From Mesorhizobium shangrilense (lineage in GTDB: Bacteria > Pseudomonadota > Alphaproteobacteria > Rhizobiales > Rhizobiaceae), in the NCBI RefSeq assembly GCF_028826155.1, contig NZ_JAQGPN010000001.1, positions 2,175,501 to 2,239,500 on the forward strand: DNA of 64,000 nt, written 5' to 3'. The notes under the pieces were generated by a model. That model saw only the letters and a program-made list of their open reading frames with translations. It was not told the DNA's origin and made no database searches. The stretch's first letter is position 1, and each line of letters starts with the position of its first letter. Both the position numbers and the translations under genes were made by a program. Positions 9,197 through 17,916 of the stretch are shown one piece after another.

Positions 9197-10279
9197 ATGG
9201 CGACTGTCGAACTCGAAGGCGTGCGCAAGAACTTCGGCAATCTCGAAGTGGTCCACGGCGTGGACCTCTCGATCGGCGAAGGAGAGTTCACGGTGCTCGT
9301 CGGTCCGTCCGGTTGCGGAAAGTCGACATTACTGAGGATGATCGCGGGCCTGGAGGAAATCACGTCCGGCGCGGTGATGATCGACGGCGAGGTCGTCAAC
9401 CACCTGCCGCCGAAAGACCGCGACATCGCGATGGTGTTCCAGAACTACGCTCTCTATCCGCACAAGACAGTGGCGGCGAACATGGAGTTCGGCCTGAAGC
9501 TGCGCAAGGTGCCGGACGCCGAGATCAGGCAGCGCGTCGCCGCTGCGGCCGACATCCTCGGGCTCGGCGAATTGCTGCACCGCTACCCGCGGCAGCTTTC
9601 CGGCGGCCAGCGTCAGCGCGTCGCAATGGGCCGCGCCATCGTGCGCGATCCGCGGGTATTCCTGTTCGACGAGCCGCTCTCCAATCTCGACGCCAAGCTG
9701 CGTGTGCAGATGCGGACCGAAATCAAGGCGCTTCAGAAGCGGCTTGCCACGACCTCCGTCTACGTCACCCACGATCAGGTGGAGGCGATGACGATGGCGG
9801 ATCGCATCGTCGTCATGCGCAACGGCCACATCGAGCAGTCAGGCGCGCCACTCGACCTCTACGAAAAGCCCGCCAACATGTTCGTGGCCGGCTTCATAGG
9901 CTCGCCGGCGATGAACTTCATGCCTGGCTCGGTCGTGCGCAACGGGGTGGGCCGGGTGCTCCAGGCCGATGGCGGCCTTGTGATCCCGCTCCGCGACGAC
10001 TGCGCCTGCGACGAGGGGCGCTCGGTCGTCTGCGGCATCAGGCCCGAGCACCTGGCGATCTGCGGCGAGAGCGAGCCGGACGCGTTCGCGGCCCAATTGC
10101 GCTACATCGAGCCGACGGGTTCACAGACTTTCGTCTTCGCCGATATCCCCGGGGGGCAGCAGGTTTGCCTCATCGCATCGCAGCCGCGCGCTCTGACGCC
10201 GGGTTCCGCGATCCGGCTCCGCGCGGACCGCGAGGCGATCCACCTCTTCGACCGGGAAAGCGGCGCCTCGCTGCAGTGA
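9197..10279 (+). CDS. ABC transporter ATP-binding protein, MalK/UgpC type
   Basis: A 360-residue CUT1-type import ATPase. It shows Walker A GPSGCGKST, Q-loop MVFQNYALYPHKT, signature [19 protein letters not shown], Walker B VFLFDEPLSNLDAKLR, the H-loop VYVTHDQVEAMT, and a C-terminal TOBE-like regulatory region. It lies 24 bases after the MeaB gene. The CUT1-type binding protein and two permeases at 13.1-16.3 kb lack their own ATPase, so this protein is their likely partner. It converges with the dimethylformamidase-like gene with only six bases between stops. Confidence 0.92.
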   Translation: MATVELEGVRKNFGNLEVVHGVDLSIGEGEFTVLVGPSGCGKSTLLRMIAGLEEITSGAVMIDGEVVNHLPPKDRDIAMVFQNYALYPHKTVAANMEFGLKLRKVPDAEIRQRVAAAADILGLGELLHRYPRQLSGGQRQRVAMGRAIVRDPRVFLFDEPLSNLDAKLRVQMRTEIKALQKRLATTSVYVTHDQVEAMTMADRIVVMRNGHIEQSGAPLDLYEKPANMFVAGFIGSPAMNFMPGSVVRNGVGRVLQADGGLVIPLRDDCACDEGRSVVCGIRPEHLAICGESEPDAFAAQLRYIEPTGSQTFVFADIPGGQQVCLIASQPRALTPGSAIRLRADREAIHLFDRESGASLQ

Positions 10280-10285
10280 GCGGCG

Positions 10286-12838
10286 TCAGCCCGCCGGCAT
10301 GTCGAAGGGTTCGGGATCGGCGAAGCGCCGAAGCACATTCCCCGTCAGTCGCGCAATGTCATTGTCGAAGCCATTGTGCGACAGGGCGCCCGCATAGGCG
10401 ATCGAGCCTGTCGAGAACACTGCTCCGCCATTCGGGCATTCGAAGAACACCATGTCGGCCTTGACCGCCGGGTTGAACAAGGCCCCGGTCCCCAGGTGCG
10501 GCACCATCACCATGTCGTTCGCTGGCTGGTAGGCCGGCGAGTGGTTTTCAGAGGATGCGAGCACCAGTGCGTGCGCGGGCGAGCCCAGGCGGGGGTCGAA
10601 ACTGTCGAGTTCCTCGCCTGCAGCCCCGCCCGAGGCGCCGAAGTCGCCGAGGATTTCGCCTTCGATGCCATCGAAGATGAAGGCCGCGCGCGGATCATGG
10701 CTGCCGTTCGCGCGTCGAAAATAGCTCGACCTATCAAAACCCTGGCCGGAGAAGCCGATGCCGACGAGGCGATGCGGCGAGCGGCCCTGCCGACGCCAGA
10801 GCCCGCTCATTTCGCCGGAGAAGCCCATATAGTATTCGCCAGGGTCGGCGTCCCAGGCGCGCGTGCCGTCCTCGGCGCGGCGGGTCTCGATGATGCCCTG
10901 GTTGTCCGGGTGGTAGGCGATGCGCCAGTAAAAGCCGTTGCCGCCGAGATACATCAGCCGCCCGCCGTCCGTGAGATAGCCTTCGACCGCATCGTACATC
11001 TCGGTCGAGTAGTATTCAGGGTGAGCACCGGTCAGGACGACACGGTAAGGTTCGAGCAGCGCCTTTCCCTGCACATGCAGGTCGTCATCGGTGATGACGT
11101 CGAAGTCGACGCCAAGCATCTCCAGCCACTCCACGACGAACAGGTCTTCGGCGAAATTCCAGAGCCGACCCTTGGGACGGAAATTGGTCACCGGCCTCAG
11201 CCGGGTGCCGTAGGCGACGCCTGAGCCGTCGGAGTGGACGCAGTAGGTCGAGAGCCCGAGCGGATAGTCGAGCAGTTGCAGGTCGGCGACGTCGAAATCG
11301 AGCACCCGGCCGCGGATGAGCTCCGTCGTGGGCAAGAAGAAGCGGGCGCGGTTGTTGGCGTAGACCGTGTAGGTCGCCGTCGGCGCCAGGAAGGCGACCT
11401 TCGCCTTTTTCTTCGCCGGCCGGACGAAGAAGGGGATGTAGGCCTCTGCAGCGCCGCCCCGCAAGCGGCAGGCGTAGACTCCGCTCGGCCAGTCGTCCGC
11501 GACACGAATACTGACGTCTGTCCGCCACCCCGCGTCGTCGATGTCGTCGTCATGAAAATGAATTGCGCCGTAGTGCGAGGGAGCGGTGGTGAAGTCCCGC
11601 GCCGCGCCGTCCCAGAGATGGCCTGCCATGGCGCGCGCCGGCTGATTGAGGAGGCGTCCGTCATGGCGGTTCGGGCCGACGTCGACGGCCCGGCCCGTGC
11701 CGATCTCGCGTGAAAAATCCCAGGCGGCGACGATGTCGCGACGCACAGCGAGCTCGGCGGAGAGCAGCGGAAGTGCGGAAAGGCCTTCGGCATCAAGGGC
11801 GGAACCGAGGATCGCAGGGGCCTCCACCTTGCCGTTGAAGTGGCAGCCATGGCTTTCGCCATGCGCATCGTCTTCATGCCGTGCGGCGATGAGGACCGCG
11901 CGTCCGGAGGCCGTCGGCGCGAGTGAAATCCTACCTTCCGCCACCGCGCGGCGCGCCGCGACGAAGCCTTGGCCGGGCAGAGGCTCCTGGACGAGGCGGA
12001 CAGCGCCGGTCGCCGCATCGTAGCTCGCGGCGACGCGGCTCCATGTACGAAGGGGAAGCGCAACGCCGGTGGTCACCTCCTCGACCCGCTCGCCGTCGCC
12101 GAGCTTCAGTGTCAAGGCGCCCGCAGCGTCGAGGAAGAGGGTCACGCCGCTTGCCTGGCTCTCGGACCAGTCGCCCAGAAGCGTGCCCGGATTTCCGTAA
12201 AGCGTCGGCCAGACGAACACCTGGATGCTGAACGAGGCCGGCAGTTTCAGCGCATCCGGCATTTTCGCGAAGGAGCCGAGGCGGAGCGGCTGCGTTCGCC
12301 CGGCAAAAACGCCGAGGCTTTCGATCTCGCTTTCGCGAAAGCCGGCGTCGTTTACCCCTCGCGCCGGCGCGTGCAGCCGCACCACGTCGGCGCTGTACGT
12401 CTCTATACCAGGCGTCGAGACCTTGATCCCAACCGTATCGCCGGAACCGGCCGTAAGCGTGTCGGCATAGGCCAGGATCACGCGGCTTGTGTCGGGAGGC
12501 GGGACCGCTTCGGATGCAAGCGCTGCCGCCTCGCCGAGATCGGTGGCGAGGTCGTGGCCGGTCAGAACGTGCCAGCGCAGCTTGAACACGGCCCATTCGG
12601 CCTCTTCAATCGAGGAGAAGACGTGGCCCGGCACAACCTGCGGGCGCGGCGGCGCACCGGAGATTTGCGCGAGCAGCCATTTCTCGCGCGGTTTCGCGAC
12701 GATCAGGCAGTGCTTTCCGTCGATTGGCAGACCGCGCATGCGCGTGAGTACGGCGGTCAGCTCGGCGCTATGCGGTCCAAGCGGCGCTGCACGGAACTCG
12801 CGGGCCAGATCGAGGCGGCTGGGATCGATCTCATACAT
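10286..12838 (-). CDS. N,N-dimethylformamidase-like iron amidohydrolase, apparently with fused small subunit
   Basis: An 850-residue protein whose C-terminal ~380 residues match the N,N-dimethylformamidase large-subunit catalytic domain, and whose middle (~200-345) is a LamG/concanavalin-like beta-sandwich (WDF-type and GCHFNGKVEAP segments). The known enzyme binds one Fe through two Tyr and a Glu. Candidates here are Tyr490 (TATYTVYANN), Tyr532 (LSTYCVHSDG) and Glu608 (GAHPEYYS); the last lies about as far from the C-terminus as the known Glu. Residues ~1-105 (LAREFRAAPLGPHS, then EEAEWAVFKLRWH) form an extra domain, probably the normally separate small subunit. The ATG at 12838 is preferred, though its ribosome site is weak. 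It would hydrolyse an amide to acid plus amine. Divergent from an ABC importer operon. Confidence 0.82.
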   Translation of the reverse strand: MYEIDPSRLDLAREFRAAPLGPHSAELTAVLTRMRGLPIDGKHCLIVAKPREKWLLAQISGAPPRPQVVPGHVFSSIEEAEWAVFKLRWHVLTGHDLATDLGEAAALASEAVPPPDTSRVILAYADTLTAGSGDTVGIKVSTPGIETYSADVVRLHAPARGVNDAGFRESEIESLGVFAGRTQPLRLGSFAKMPDALKLPASFSIQVFVWPTLYGNPGTLLGDWSESQASGVTLFLDAAGALTLKLGDGERVEEVTTGVALPLRTWSRVAASYDAATGAVRLVQEPLPGQGFVAARRAVAEGRISLAPTASGRAVLIAARHEDDAHGESHGCHFNGKVEAPAILGSALDAEGLSALPLLSAELAVRRDIVAAWDFSREIGTGRAVDVGPNRHDGRLLNQPARAMAGHLWDGAARDFTTAPSHYGAIHFHDDDIDDAGWRTDVSIRVADDWPSGVYACRLRGGAAEAYIPFFVRPAKKKAKVAFLAPTATYTVYANNRARFFLPTTELIRGRVLDFDVADLQLLDYPLGLSTYCVHSDGSGVAYGTRLRPVTNFRPKGRLWNFAEDLFVVEWLEMLGVDFDVITDDDLHVQGKALLEPYRVVLTGAHPEYYSTEMYDAVEGYLTDGGRLMYLGGNGFYWRIAYHPDNQGIIETRRAEDGTRAWDADPGEYYMGFSGEMSGLWRRQGRSPHRLVGIGFSGQGFDRSSYFRRANGSHDPRAAFIFDGIEGEILGDFGASGGAAGEELDSFDPRLGSPAHALVLASSENHSPAYQPANDMVMVPHLGTGALFNPAVKADMVFFECPNGGAVFSTGSIAYAGALSHNGFDNDIARLTGNVLRRFADPEPFDMPAG

Positions 12839-13076
12839 GGAAATCTCGCTGATGGCGTGAGGGCGCCGGTTTCCTGGCCGGCGGCGCGGGCTGTCATTTC
12901 TTGCCTGATCCCGGCGCAGTGGCAATACCGCCCGCCGGAGGCTCGGGATAGCTGAAAACGCTTCATGAATAATCAAATTCTGCGATATGCGCAATAATTA
13001 CCATTAAAATATGTTGAAAGCGCACAAATGCTGGCATATGGTAATCGGCATCGGCAAGAGCGTCAGGAGGGATGTC
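12839..13076. promoter_or_regulatory. Divergent amidohydrolase / CUT1 importer intergenic region with TGCGATATGCGCA site
   Basis: No gene is apparent. The AT-rich centre (12960-13020) contains TGCGATATGCGCA at 12981-12993, an imperfect palindrome that closely matches words at 3156 and 26944. It should hold the promoters for the amidohydrolase (leftward) and the importer (rightward), so a single regulator could control both. Confidence 0.45.
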
Positions 13077-14393
13077 ATGTCAGACGGTAGCGTTTATCGA
13101 ACGACTCGCAGGGAGTTCATCCGCAGCGCCGGCCTGGCAACATTGGGCGTCGCTGCCGGCGGCCTATCGCTGCCAAGCCTGGCCCGCGCCGCGCCGAAGA
13201 TCGCGCTCGTGGGCTGGACGTTCCGCCCGGACATGGTCCAGGCCTATATCGACATGTTCAACCAGAAGTACGCCGAGGACGTCGACTATTCGACGCTGCC
13301 TTGGCCGACCTTCCACCCGACGCTGGAGCAGCGCTTCTTCGCGGGCGACATCGTCGATGTCATGTATTGCACGCACAACAACCGGCAGCGCTGGTTCGAG
13401 CGGGGCATGATCCGCAATCTTGAAGATCTTGAAGGGTTTGAGGAAATCAAGTCGGCGATGCTGCCGGCGGCGCTTTCGAGCCTGACGAGCAAGGACGGCA
13501 AGCACGTGATCGCGCTGCCCTACTACTCGGCCTATTTCATCATGATGTACAACGACCCGATGCTGAAGCAGGCGGGTTTCGAGAAGCCGGGCGCAGGCTG
13601 GGACGAGATCATCGAGCAGTGCGTCAAGCTGAAGAAGGACGGCATCTCGGAATATCCGATGCTGCCGAACTGGAATCCGACGCAGACCGGCACAAATCCG
13701 CAATTCCTGAGCGACTGCTTCGCGGAGGGCGTGGCCCTGTTCGACGACGCCAACAAGCTTCAGGCGGACCAGGACGGCGTCGCCCATGTGATGGAGCGGT
13801 GGCAGAAGATGTACGAGCTTGAGCTCGTCACGCCGGAAATCTTCACCCAGGCCTCATCGACCGATACGCACCGGATGATGTTCACCGGCAAGTACGCCTT
13901 CCATTCCAATCACTGCAATTACCTTCAGGACACGGCCACCGACGAGAAGCAGTCGCAACTCGCCGGCAAGAAGGCGCGCATCACGCCTTATCCGGGCAAG
14001 ACCGGTGACACCTATGCCTGGACGGACTCGTATGTCCTCAACGCCAAGACCGAGGCGCTCGACAGCGCCTGGAAGCTGATGCGCTTTCTCGGCGCCAACC
14101 TGAACAGCGACTGGCATGTCCAGAAGGAGTGGGCGATCTCGTCCGGCGTGCAGAACCCGTATCCGTCCTTCTACGAGGACCCGGCAGTGATCGCATCGAC
14201 CGACACCTGGGTCGATCCGGAGATCCTCAAGCAGCAGGCGGCCAAGGGCAAGGTCATCAACGCCTTCAAGGAAGCCTGGTATCCGGAATACGACACGAAG
14301 GTCGTTCCGATCATGCACGACATGATCCGAAAGAAGGCCACGGTGCCGGACACGATCAAGGCAATGACCGACCTTTACAGCTCGCTCGCCTGA
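13077..14393 (+). CDS. ABC substrate-binding protein, family 1 (CUT1), Tat-exported
   Basis: A 438-residue extracellular binding protein. The leader TTRREFIRSAGLATLGVAAG carries a twin-arginine motif followed by a hydrophobic core and an ARAA cleavage zone, so export through Tat is likely. The body has the layout of sugar/glycerol-3-phosphate-type binding proteins, with YYSAYFIMMYNDPMLKQAGF near the hinge and MFTGKYAFHSNHCNYLQD in the binding cleft region. The ATG at 13077 is set by the strong AGGAGGG ribosome site. It heads an operon with two permeases. Lying divergent to the amidohydrolase, it may bind an amide or a related N-containing compound rather than a sugar; this is inference. Confidence 0.9.
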   Translation: MSDGSVYRTTRREFIRSAGLATLGVAAGGLSLPSLARAAPKIALVGWTFRPDMVQAYIDMFNQKYAEDVDYSTLPWPTFHPTLEQRFFAGDIVDVMYCTHNNRQRWFERGMIRNLEDLEGFEEIKSAMLPAALSSLTSKDGKHVIALPYYSAYFIMMYNDPMLKQAGFEKPGAGWDEIIEQCVKLKKDGISEYPMLPNWNPTQTGTNPQFLSDCFAEGVALFDDANKLQADQDGVAHVMERWQKMYELELVTPEIFTQASSTDTHRMMFTGKYAFHSNHCNYLQDTATDEKQSQLAGKKARITPYPGKTGDTYAWTDSYVLNAKTEALDSAWKLMRFLGANLNSDWHVQKEWAISSGVQNPYPSFYEDPAVIASTDTWVDPEILKQQAAKGKVINAFKEAWYPEYDTKVVPIMHDMIRKKATVPDTIKAMTDLYSSLA

Positions 14394-14444
14394 TGCGGCC
14401 GCATCGCTCGATCCGTTAGCAAAACCAAGGGGAAAGAGCGGCCG

Positions 14445-15452
14445 ATGGCCGAAATTGCGCAACGCGACAGGACGAGGGCGCCGCTGCGTGCGGGCGCGAA
14501 GGGAAGCGGCGGACTTGCCCGCCGCTTCCATCTCTACGCGAATTCGCAGGGTGGATTCGCGACGCTGCTGATCCTGCCGGCGCTGACGGTGATCTTCGCC
14601 GTCGTGTTCTTTCCGCTCATCTATTCGATCTGGCTGAGCTTCGCCGAAGTCGACCTGCTCGACACCTCGGGTCCGAGCCTCGATTTCCTCGGCGTGACAT
14701 TGCCGCTCTACAAATTTGTCGGGCTGGCCAATTACCGCGAGCTCGCGGGAGATCCGCTCTACTGGGACGCGCTGTGGCGCACCGTCTATTTCGTCGCGGC
14801 CTTCGTCATCGAGGCGACGGTGATCGGGCTGGCCATGGCGCTGGTGCTCAACACCGAATTCTTCGGCCGGCCGTTGCTCAGGGCAGCGTTGCTGATCCCC
14901 TGGTCGATGTCGCGCGTCGTCGTGGGGCTGCTGTGGTTGGGCATGCTGTCATCCGATTTCGGCGCGCTGAATGCCGTGATGCACCGACTCGGACTGATCG
15001 ACGGCTACATCGCCTTCTTCAAGAACGGCTTCTCGGCGCTCAACACGCTGGTCCTCGTGTATGTCTGGAACCAGGCGCCTTTCGCCACCGTGCTCTTCCT
15101 TGCCGGCCTCCAGTCGATCCCGAAGGATCTCTACGCCGCGGCCGAGGTGGATGGCGCAGGTTTCTGGCGCAAGCTCTGGCACGTCACGTTGCCGTCGCTC
15201 AGGCCGATGATGTTCCTCGTGCTGGTCCTGTCGACGGTGAACGGCTTCCTGATGCTTGACCTGATCTTCGTCATGACCTTCGGCGGACCGGGCAACGATA
15301 CCACCACGGTTTCCTGGCTCGGCTACCGCACGGCCTTCAGCTTTTTCCAGTTCGGTCCCGGAACGGCGATCCTGTTCACGCTCACGCTGATGTGCGTGGT
15401 GCTGACGGTCGTCTACCAGCGGCTGATCCTGGCGAAATTCCAGGCGGAGTAG
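14445..15452 (+). CDS. ABC transporter permease, MalF/UgpA type
   Basis: A 335-residue inner-membrane permease with about six transmembrane segments (first at ~35-60, TLLILPALTVIFAVVFFPLI). The cytoplasmic EAA loop AAAEVDGAGFWRKLWHVTLP is intact. It follows the binding-protein gene by 51 bp and precedes the second permease by 3 bp. The two permeases should form the translocation pore, powered by the MalK-type ATPase at 9197-10279. Confidence 0.93.
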   Translation: MAEIAQRDRTRAPLRAGAKGSGGLARRFHLYANSQGGFATLLILPALTVIFAVVFFPLIYSIWLSFAEVDLLDTSGPSLDFLGVTLPLYKFVGLANYRELAGDPLYWDALWRTVYFVAAFVIEATVIGLAMALVLNTEFFGRPLLRAALLIPWSMSRVVVGLLWLGMLSSDFGALNAVMHRLGLIDGYIAFFKNGFSALNTLVLVYVWNQAPFATVLFLAGLQSIPKDLYAAAEVDGAGFWRKLWHVTLPSLRPMMFLVLVLSTVNGFLMLDLIFVMTFGGPGNDTTTVSWLGYRTAFSFFQFGPGTAILFTLTLMCVVLTVVYQRLILAKFQAE

Positions 15453-15455
15453 AGA

Positions 15456-16346
15456 ATGGCCGCCGTCGTCGCCAACTACCGCCGCCCGCTCGCTCCAAGG
15501 ATCGCCTCGGGGCTCGGGATCTATGCGCTCGCCGCCCTGGTCGCGATCTGGCTGATGGGGCCGTTCCTGTGGCTGTTCATCACCTCGATCAGCTACCAGC
15601 GCGACCTGATGGCCATGCCGACGCCGCTCCTGCCGGTCAATCCGACCCTGGAGAACTATCAGAAGATCCTCGGCCTGACCGAGTTCGACCATGCCGATCA
15701 GGCGCGGCTGGTCATCGCCTCGCTCTCCAATTCCTTCATCGTGGCATTCGCGGTGACCGCGATCAACATCGTCTTCGGCTCCGCCGCCGGCTATGCATAT
15801 GCCCGCCACCGCTCCCGGGCGATGAGCCTGTCCCTCTACCTCGTCCTCTTCACGCGCATGTTGCCGGTCGTCGTGTTGATCCCGGCGCTGTTCCTGATGC
15901 TGAGACAGGTCGGGCTGCAGAACTCGCTGACCGGGCTGACGATCGCCTACTGCTCCTTCACCTTTCCGTTCACGATCTGGATCATGAAGAGCTATTTCGA
16001 GACGATCCCGCGCGAGCTGGAGGAGAGCGGCCTCGTCGACGGCTGCACGCGGTTCCAGGTCTTCGTGAAGCTGATCGTGCCGATCTCGGGGCCGGGCTTC
16101 GTGGCGGCAGGCGCCTTCACGTTCGTTCTGGCCTGGAACGAATTCCTGGTCGCCCAGGTGCTCAATTCCAAGCGTGGCATGACCACGCTGCCGCCGGCGA
16201 TCGCGGGCATGCTCGGCCAGGCCAATATCGACTACGCGATCATCGCCGCCTCCGGCTTCATCTCAGCGCTGCCGGCGGCCCTGCTTGCTCTCATCTTCCA
16301 GCGATACATGGTGCAGGGGCTGACCGCCGGCTCGGTGAAAAGCTGA
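15456..16346 (+). CDS. ABC transporter permease, MalG/UgpE type
   Basis: A 296-residue second permease of the CUT1 importer. It has about six membrane helices, beginning IYALAALVAIWLMGPFLWLF, and the EAA-loop region ELEESGLVDGCTRFQVFVKL with the following IVPISGPGF. It starts three bases after the stop of the first permease, indicating co-translation, and is followed by an aldehyde dehydrogenase that is probably in the same transcript. Confidence 0.93.
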   Translation: MAAVVANYRRPLAPRIASGLGIYALAALVAIWLMGPFLWLFITSISYQRDLMAMPTPLLPVNPTLENYQKILGLTEFDHADQARLVIASLSNSFIVAFAVTAINIVFGSAAGYAYARHRSRAMSLSLYLVLFTRMLPVVVLIPALFLMLRQVGLQNSLTGLTIAYCSFTFPFTIWIMKSYFETIPRELEESGLVDGCTRFQVFVKLIVPISGPGFVAAGAFTFVLAWNEFLVAQVLNSKRGMTTLPPAIAGMLGQANIDYAIIAASGFISALPAALLALIFQRYMVQGLTAGSVKS

Positions 16347-16422
16347 ACCGTCGGCAAATCGGGCCATGGCCCCAACCATCCATCGGCGCCCCCGGGACGC
16401 TCACGATCAGGAGACCGAAACG

Positions 16423-17916
16423 ATGAACGTCATGGCAAAAACCCTTCCTGCCTTCCTCACGACGGGTCCGAAGAGGCTCCTCATCGGGGGAAGATGGGTC
16501 GAAGCGGTCTCCGGCAAGACGTTCGAGACGGTCAACCCCTCGACCGGCGAGGTGATCGCGAGGATCGCGGAAGCCGGCCGGGAGGATATCGACCGCGCCG
16601 TCGTTGCGGCGCGCTACGCCTTTGACGAGGGTCCGTGGCGGAAGTTCAAGCCGTACGACCGGCAGGACATCATCCTCAAGCTGGCCGACCTCGTCGACCG
16701 CAATTTCGAGGAGTTCGCCCTTATCGATGCGATGGAAATGGGCGAGCCGATCACGCGGCGCAACAACGCGCGCCGGCGGGTGCTGAGCCTGCTCCGCTAC
16801 TATGCCGGCATGACGACCGCGATCCACGGCGAGACGATCGAGAATTCGATGCTTGGCGGCGAGTTCTCGACTTTCACCCGCAAGGAGCCGGTCGGCGTGG
16901 TCGGTGCGATCGTACCCTGGAATGGGCCGATGGTGTCGTGGATCTGGAAGCTCGGACCGGTCCTCGCGACCGGCTGCACGGCCGTCTACAAGCCGTCCGA
17001 GGAAGCCTCGCTCTCGGCGATCCGCCTCGCGGAACTGCTCTGCGAGACCGGCATACCTGACGGCGTCGTCAATATCGTCACCGGCTCCGGCAGCGTTGCG
17101 GGCGCGGCGCTCGCCGAACATCCCGGCGTCGACAAGATCGCATTCACCGGTTCGGTCGAGACCGGCCAGAAGATTCTGATGGCATCGGCCGGCAATCTGA
17201 AGCGCGTTACGCTCGAACTGGGCGGCAAGTCGCCGGACATCGTCTTTGCCGACGCAGACATGGATCTCGCCGTGCCGGGCACGGCCATGGCCTGCTTCGG
17301 CAATACGGGCCAGGTCTGCTCGGCCGGAACGCGCCTGCTGGTCGAGGACAAGATTTACGACGAGTTCAACGAGAGGCTGGCGGCCTACGCCAAGACACTG
17401 AGGGTCGGCAGCGCGCTCGAAGCGGAGACGCAGATCGGCCCGCTCGTGTCGGAGAAGCAGCTCAACCGCGTCACCGGCTATCTCGCTCTCGGCCGCCAGG
17501 AGGGCGCGAAGGTGATTTCCGGCGGCGAACGCCTGACCGACGATGGCCGCGACAAGGGTTATTTCGTGCCGCCGACGGTGTTCCGCGACGTGAAGCCCGA
17601 GATGCGCATCGTTCGGGAGGAGATATTCGGCCCCGTCGTCGGCACCATGCCGTTCTCCTCGATCGAGGAGGCTGCGAAGCGCGGCAACGACACGCAATTC
17701 GGCCTCGGTTCGGGCGTGTGGACCCGTGACGTGAGCAAGGCTCACTACCTTGCGAACAATATTCGTGCAGGGTCGGTGTGGATCAACTGCTATCAGATGA
17801 TGGATCCCGCCATGCCATTCGGAGGCTACAAGATGAGCGGATACGGACGCGAATCCGGCATTGCCCAGTTCGACGACTATCTGAACGTCAAGGCAGTGTG
17901 GATCAGGACCGCGTGA
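16423..17916 (+). CDS. NAD(P)-dependent aldehyde dehydrogenase
   Basis: A 497-residue ALDH-superfamily enzyme oxidising an aldehyde to its acid. Catalytic elements are intact: GAIVPWNGP (cofactor site), FTGSVETGQ, the general-base glutamate in VTLELGGKSPD, the nucleophilic Cys in NTGQVCSAGTRL, and EEIFGPVVGTM. The ATG at 16423 follows CAGGAGACC. It sits between the importer permeases and an Old Yellow Enzyme whose GTG start overlaps its stop codon. The aldehyde substrate is unknown; it may remove an aldehyde formed after amide or amine breakdown. Confidence 0.92.
   Translation: MNVMAKTLPAFLTTGPKRLLIGGRWVEAVSGKTFETVNPSTGEVIARIAEAGREDIDRAVVAARYAFDEGPWRKFKPYDRQDIILKLADLVDRNFEEFALIDAMEMGEPITRRNNARRRVLSLLRYYAGMTTAIHGETIENSMLGGEFSTFTRKEPVGVVGAIVPWNGPMVSWIWKLGPVLATGCTAVYKPSEEASLSAIRLAELLCETGIPDGVVNIVTGSGSVAGAALAEHPGVDKIAFTGSVETGQKILMASAGNLKRVTLELGGKSPDIVFADADMDLAVPGTAMACFGNTGQVCSAGTRLLVEDKIYDEFNERLAAYAKTLRVGSALEAETQIGPLVSEKQLNRVTGYLALGRQEGAKVISGGERLTDDGRDKGYFVPPTVFRDVKPEMRIVREEIFGPVVGTMPFSSIEEAAKRGNDTQFGLGSGVWTRDVSKAHYLANNIRAGSVWINCYQMMDPAMPFGGYKMSGYGRESGIAQFDDYLNVKAVWIRTA

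Noticed and set aside
17778..17912. Extension of the Old Yellow Enzyme into the aldehyde dehydrogenase
   Set aside because: The family N-terminus begins at the GTG at 17913 directly after a ribosome site; the extension is a shadow of the dehydrogenase.
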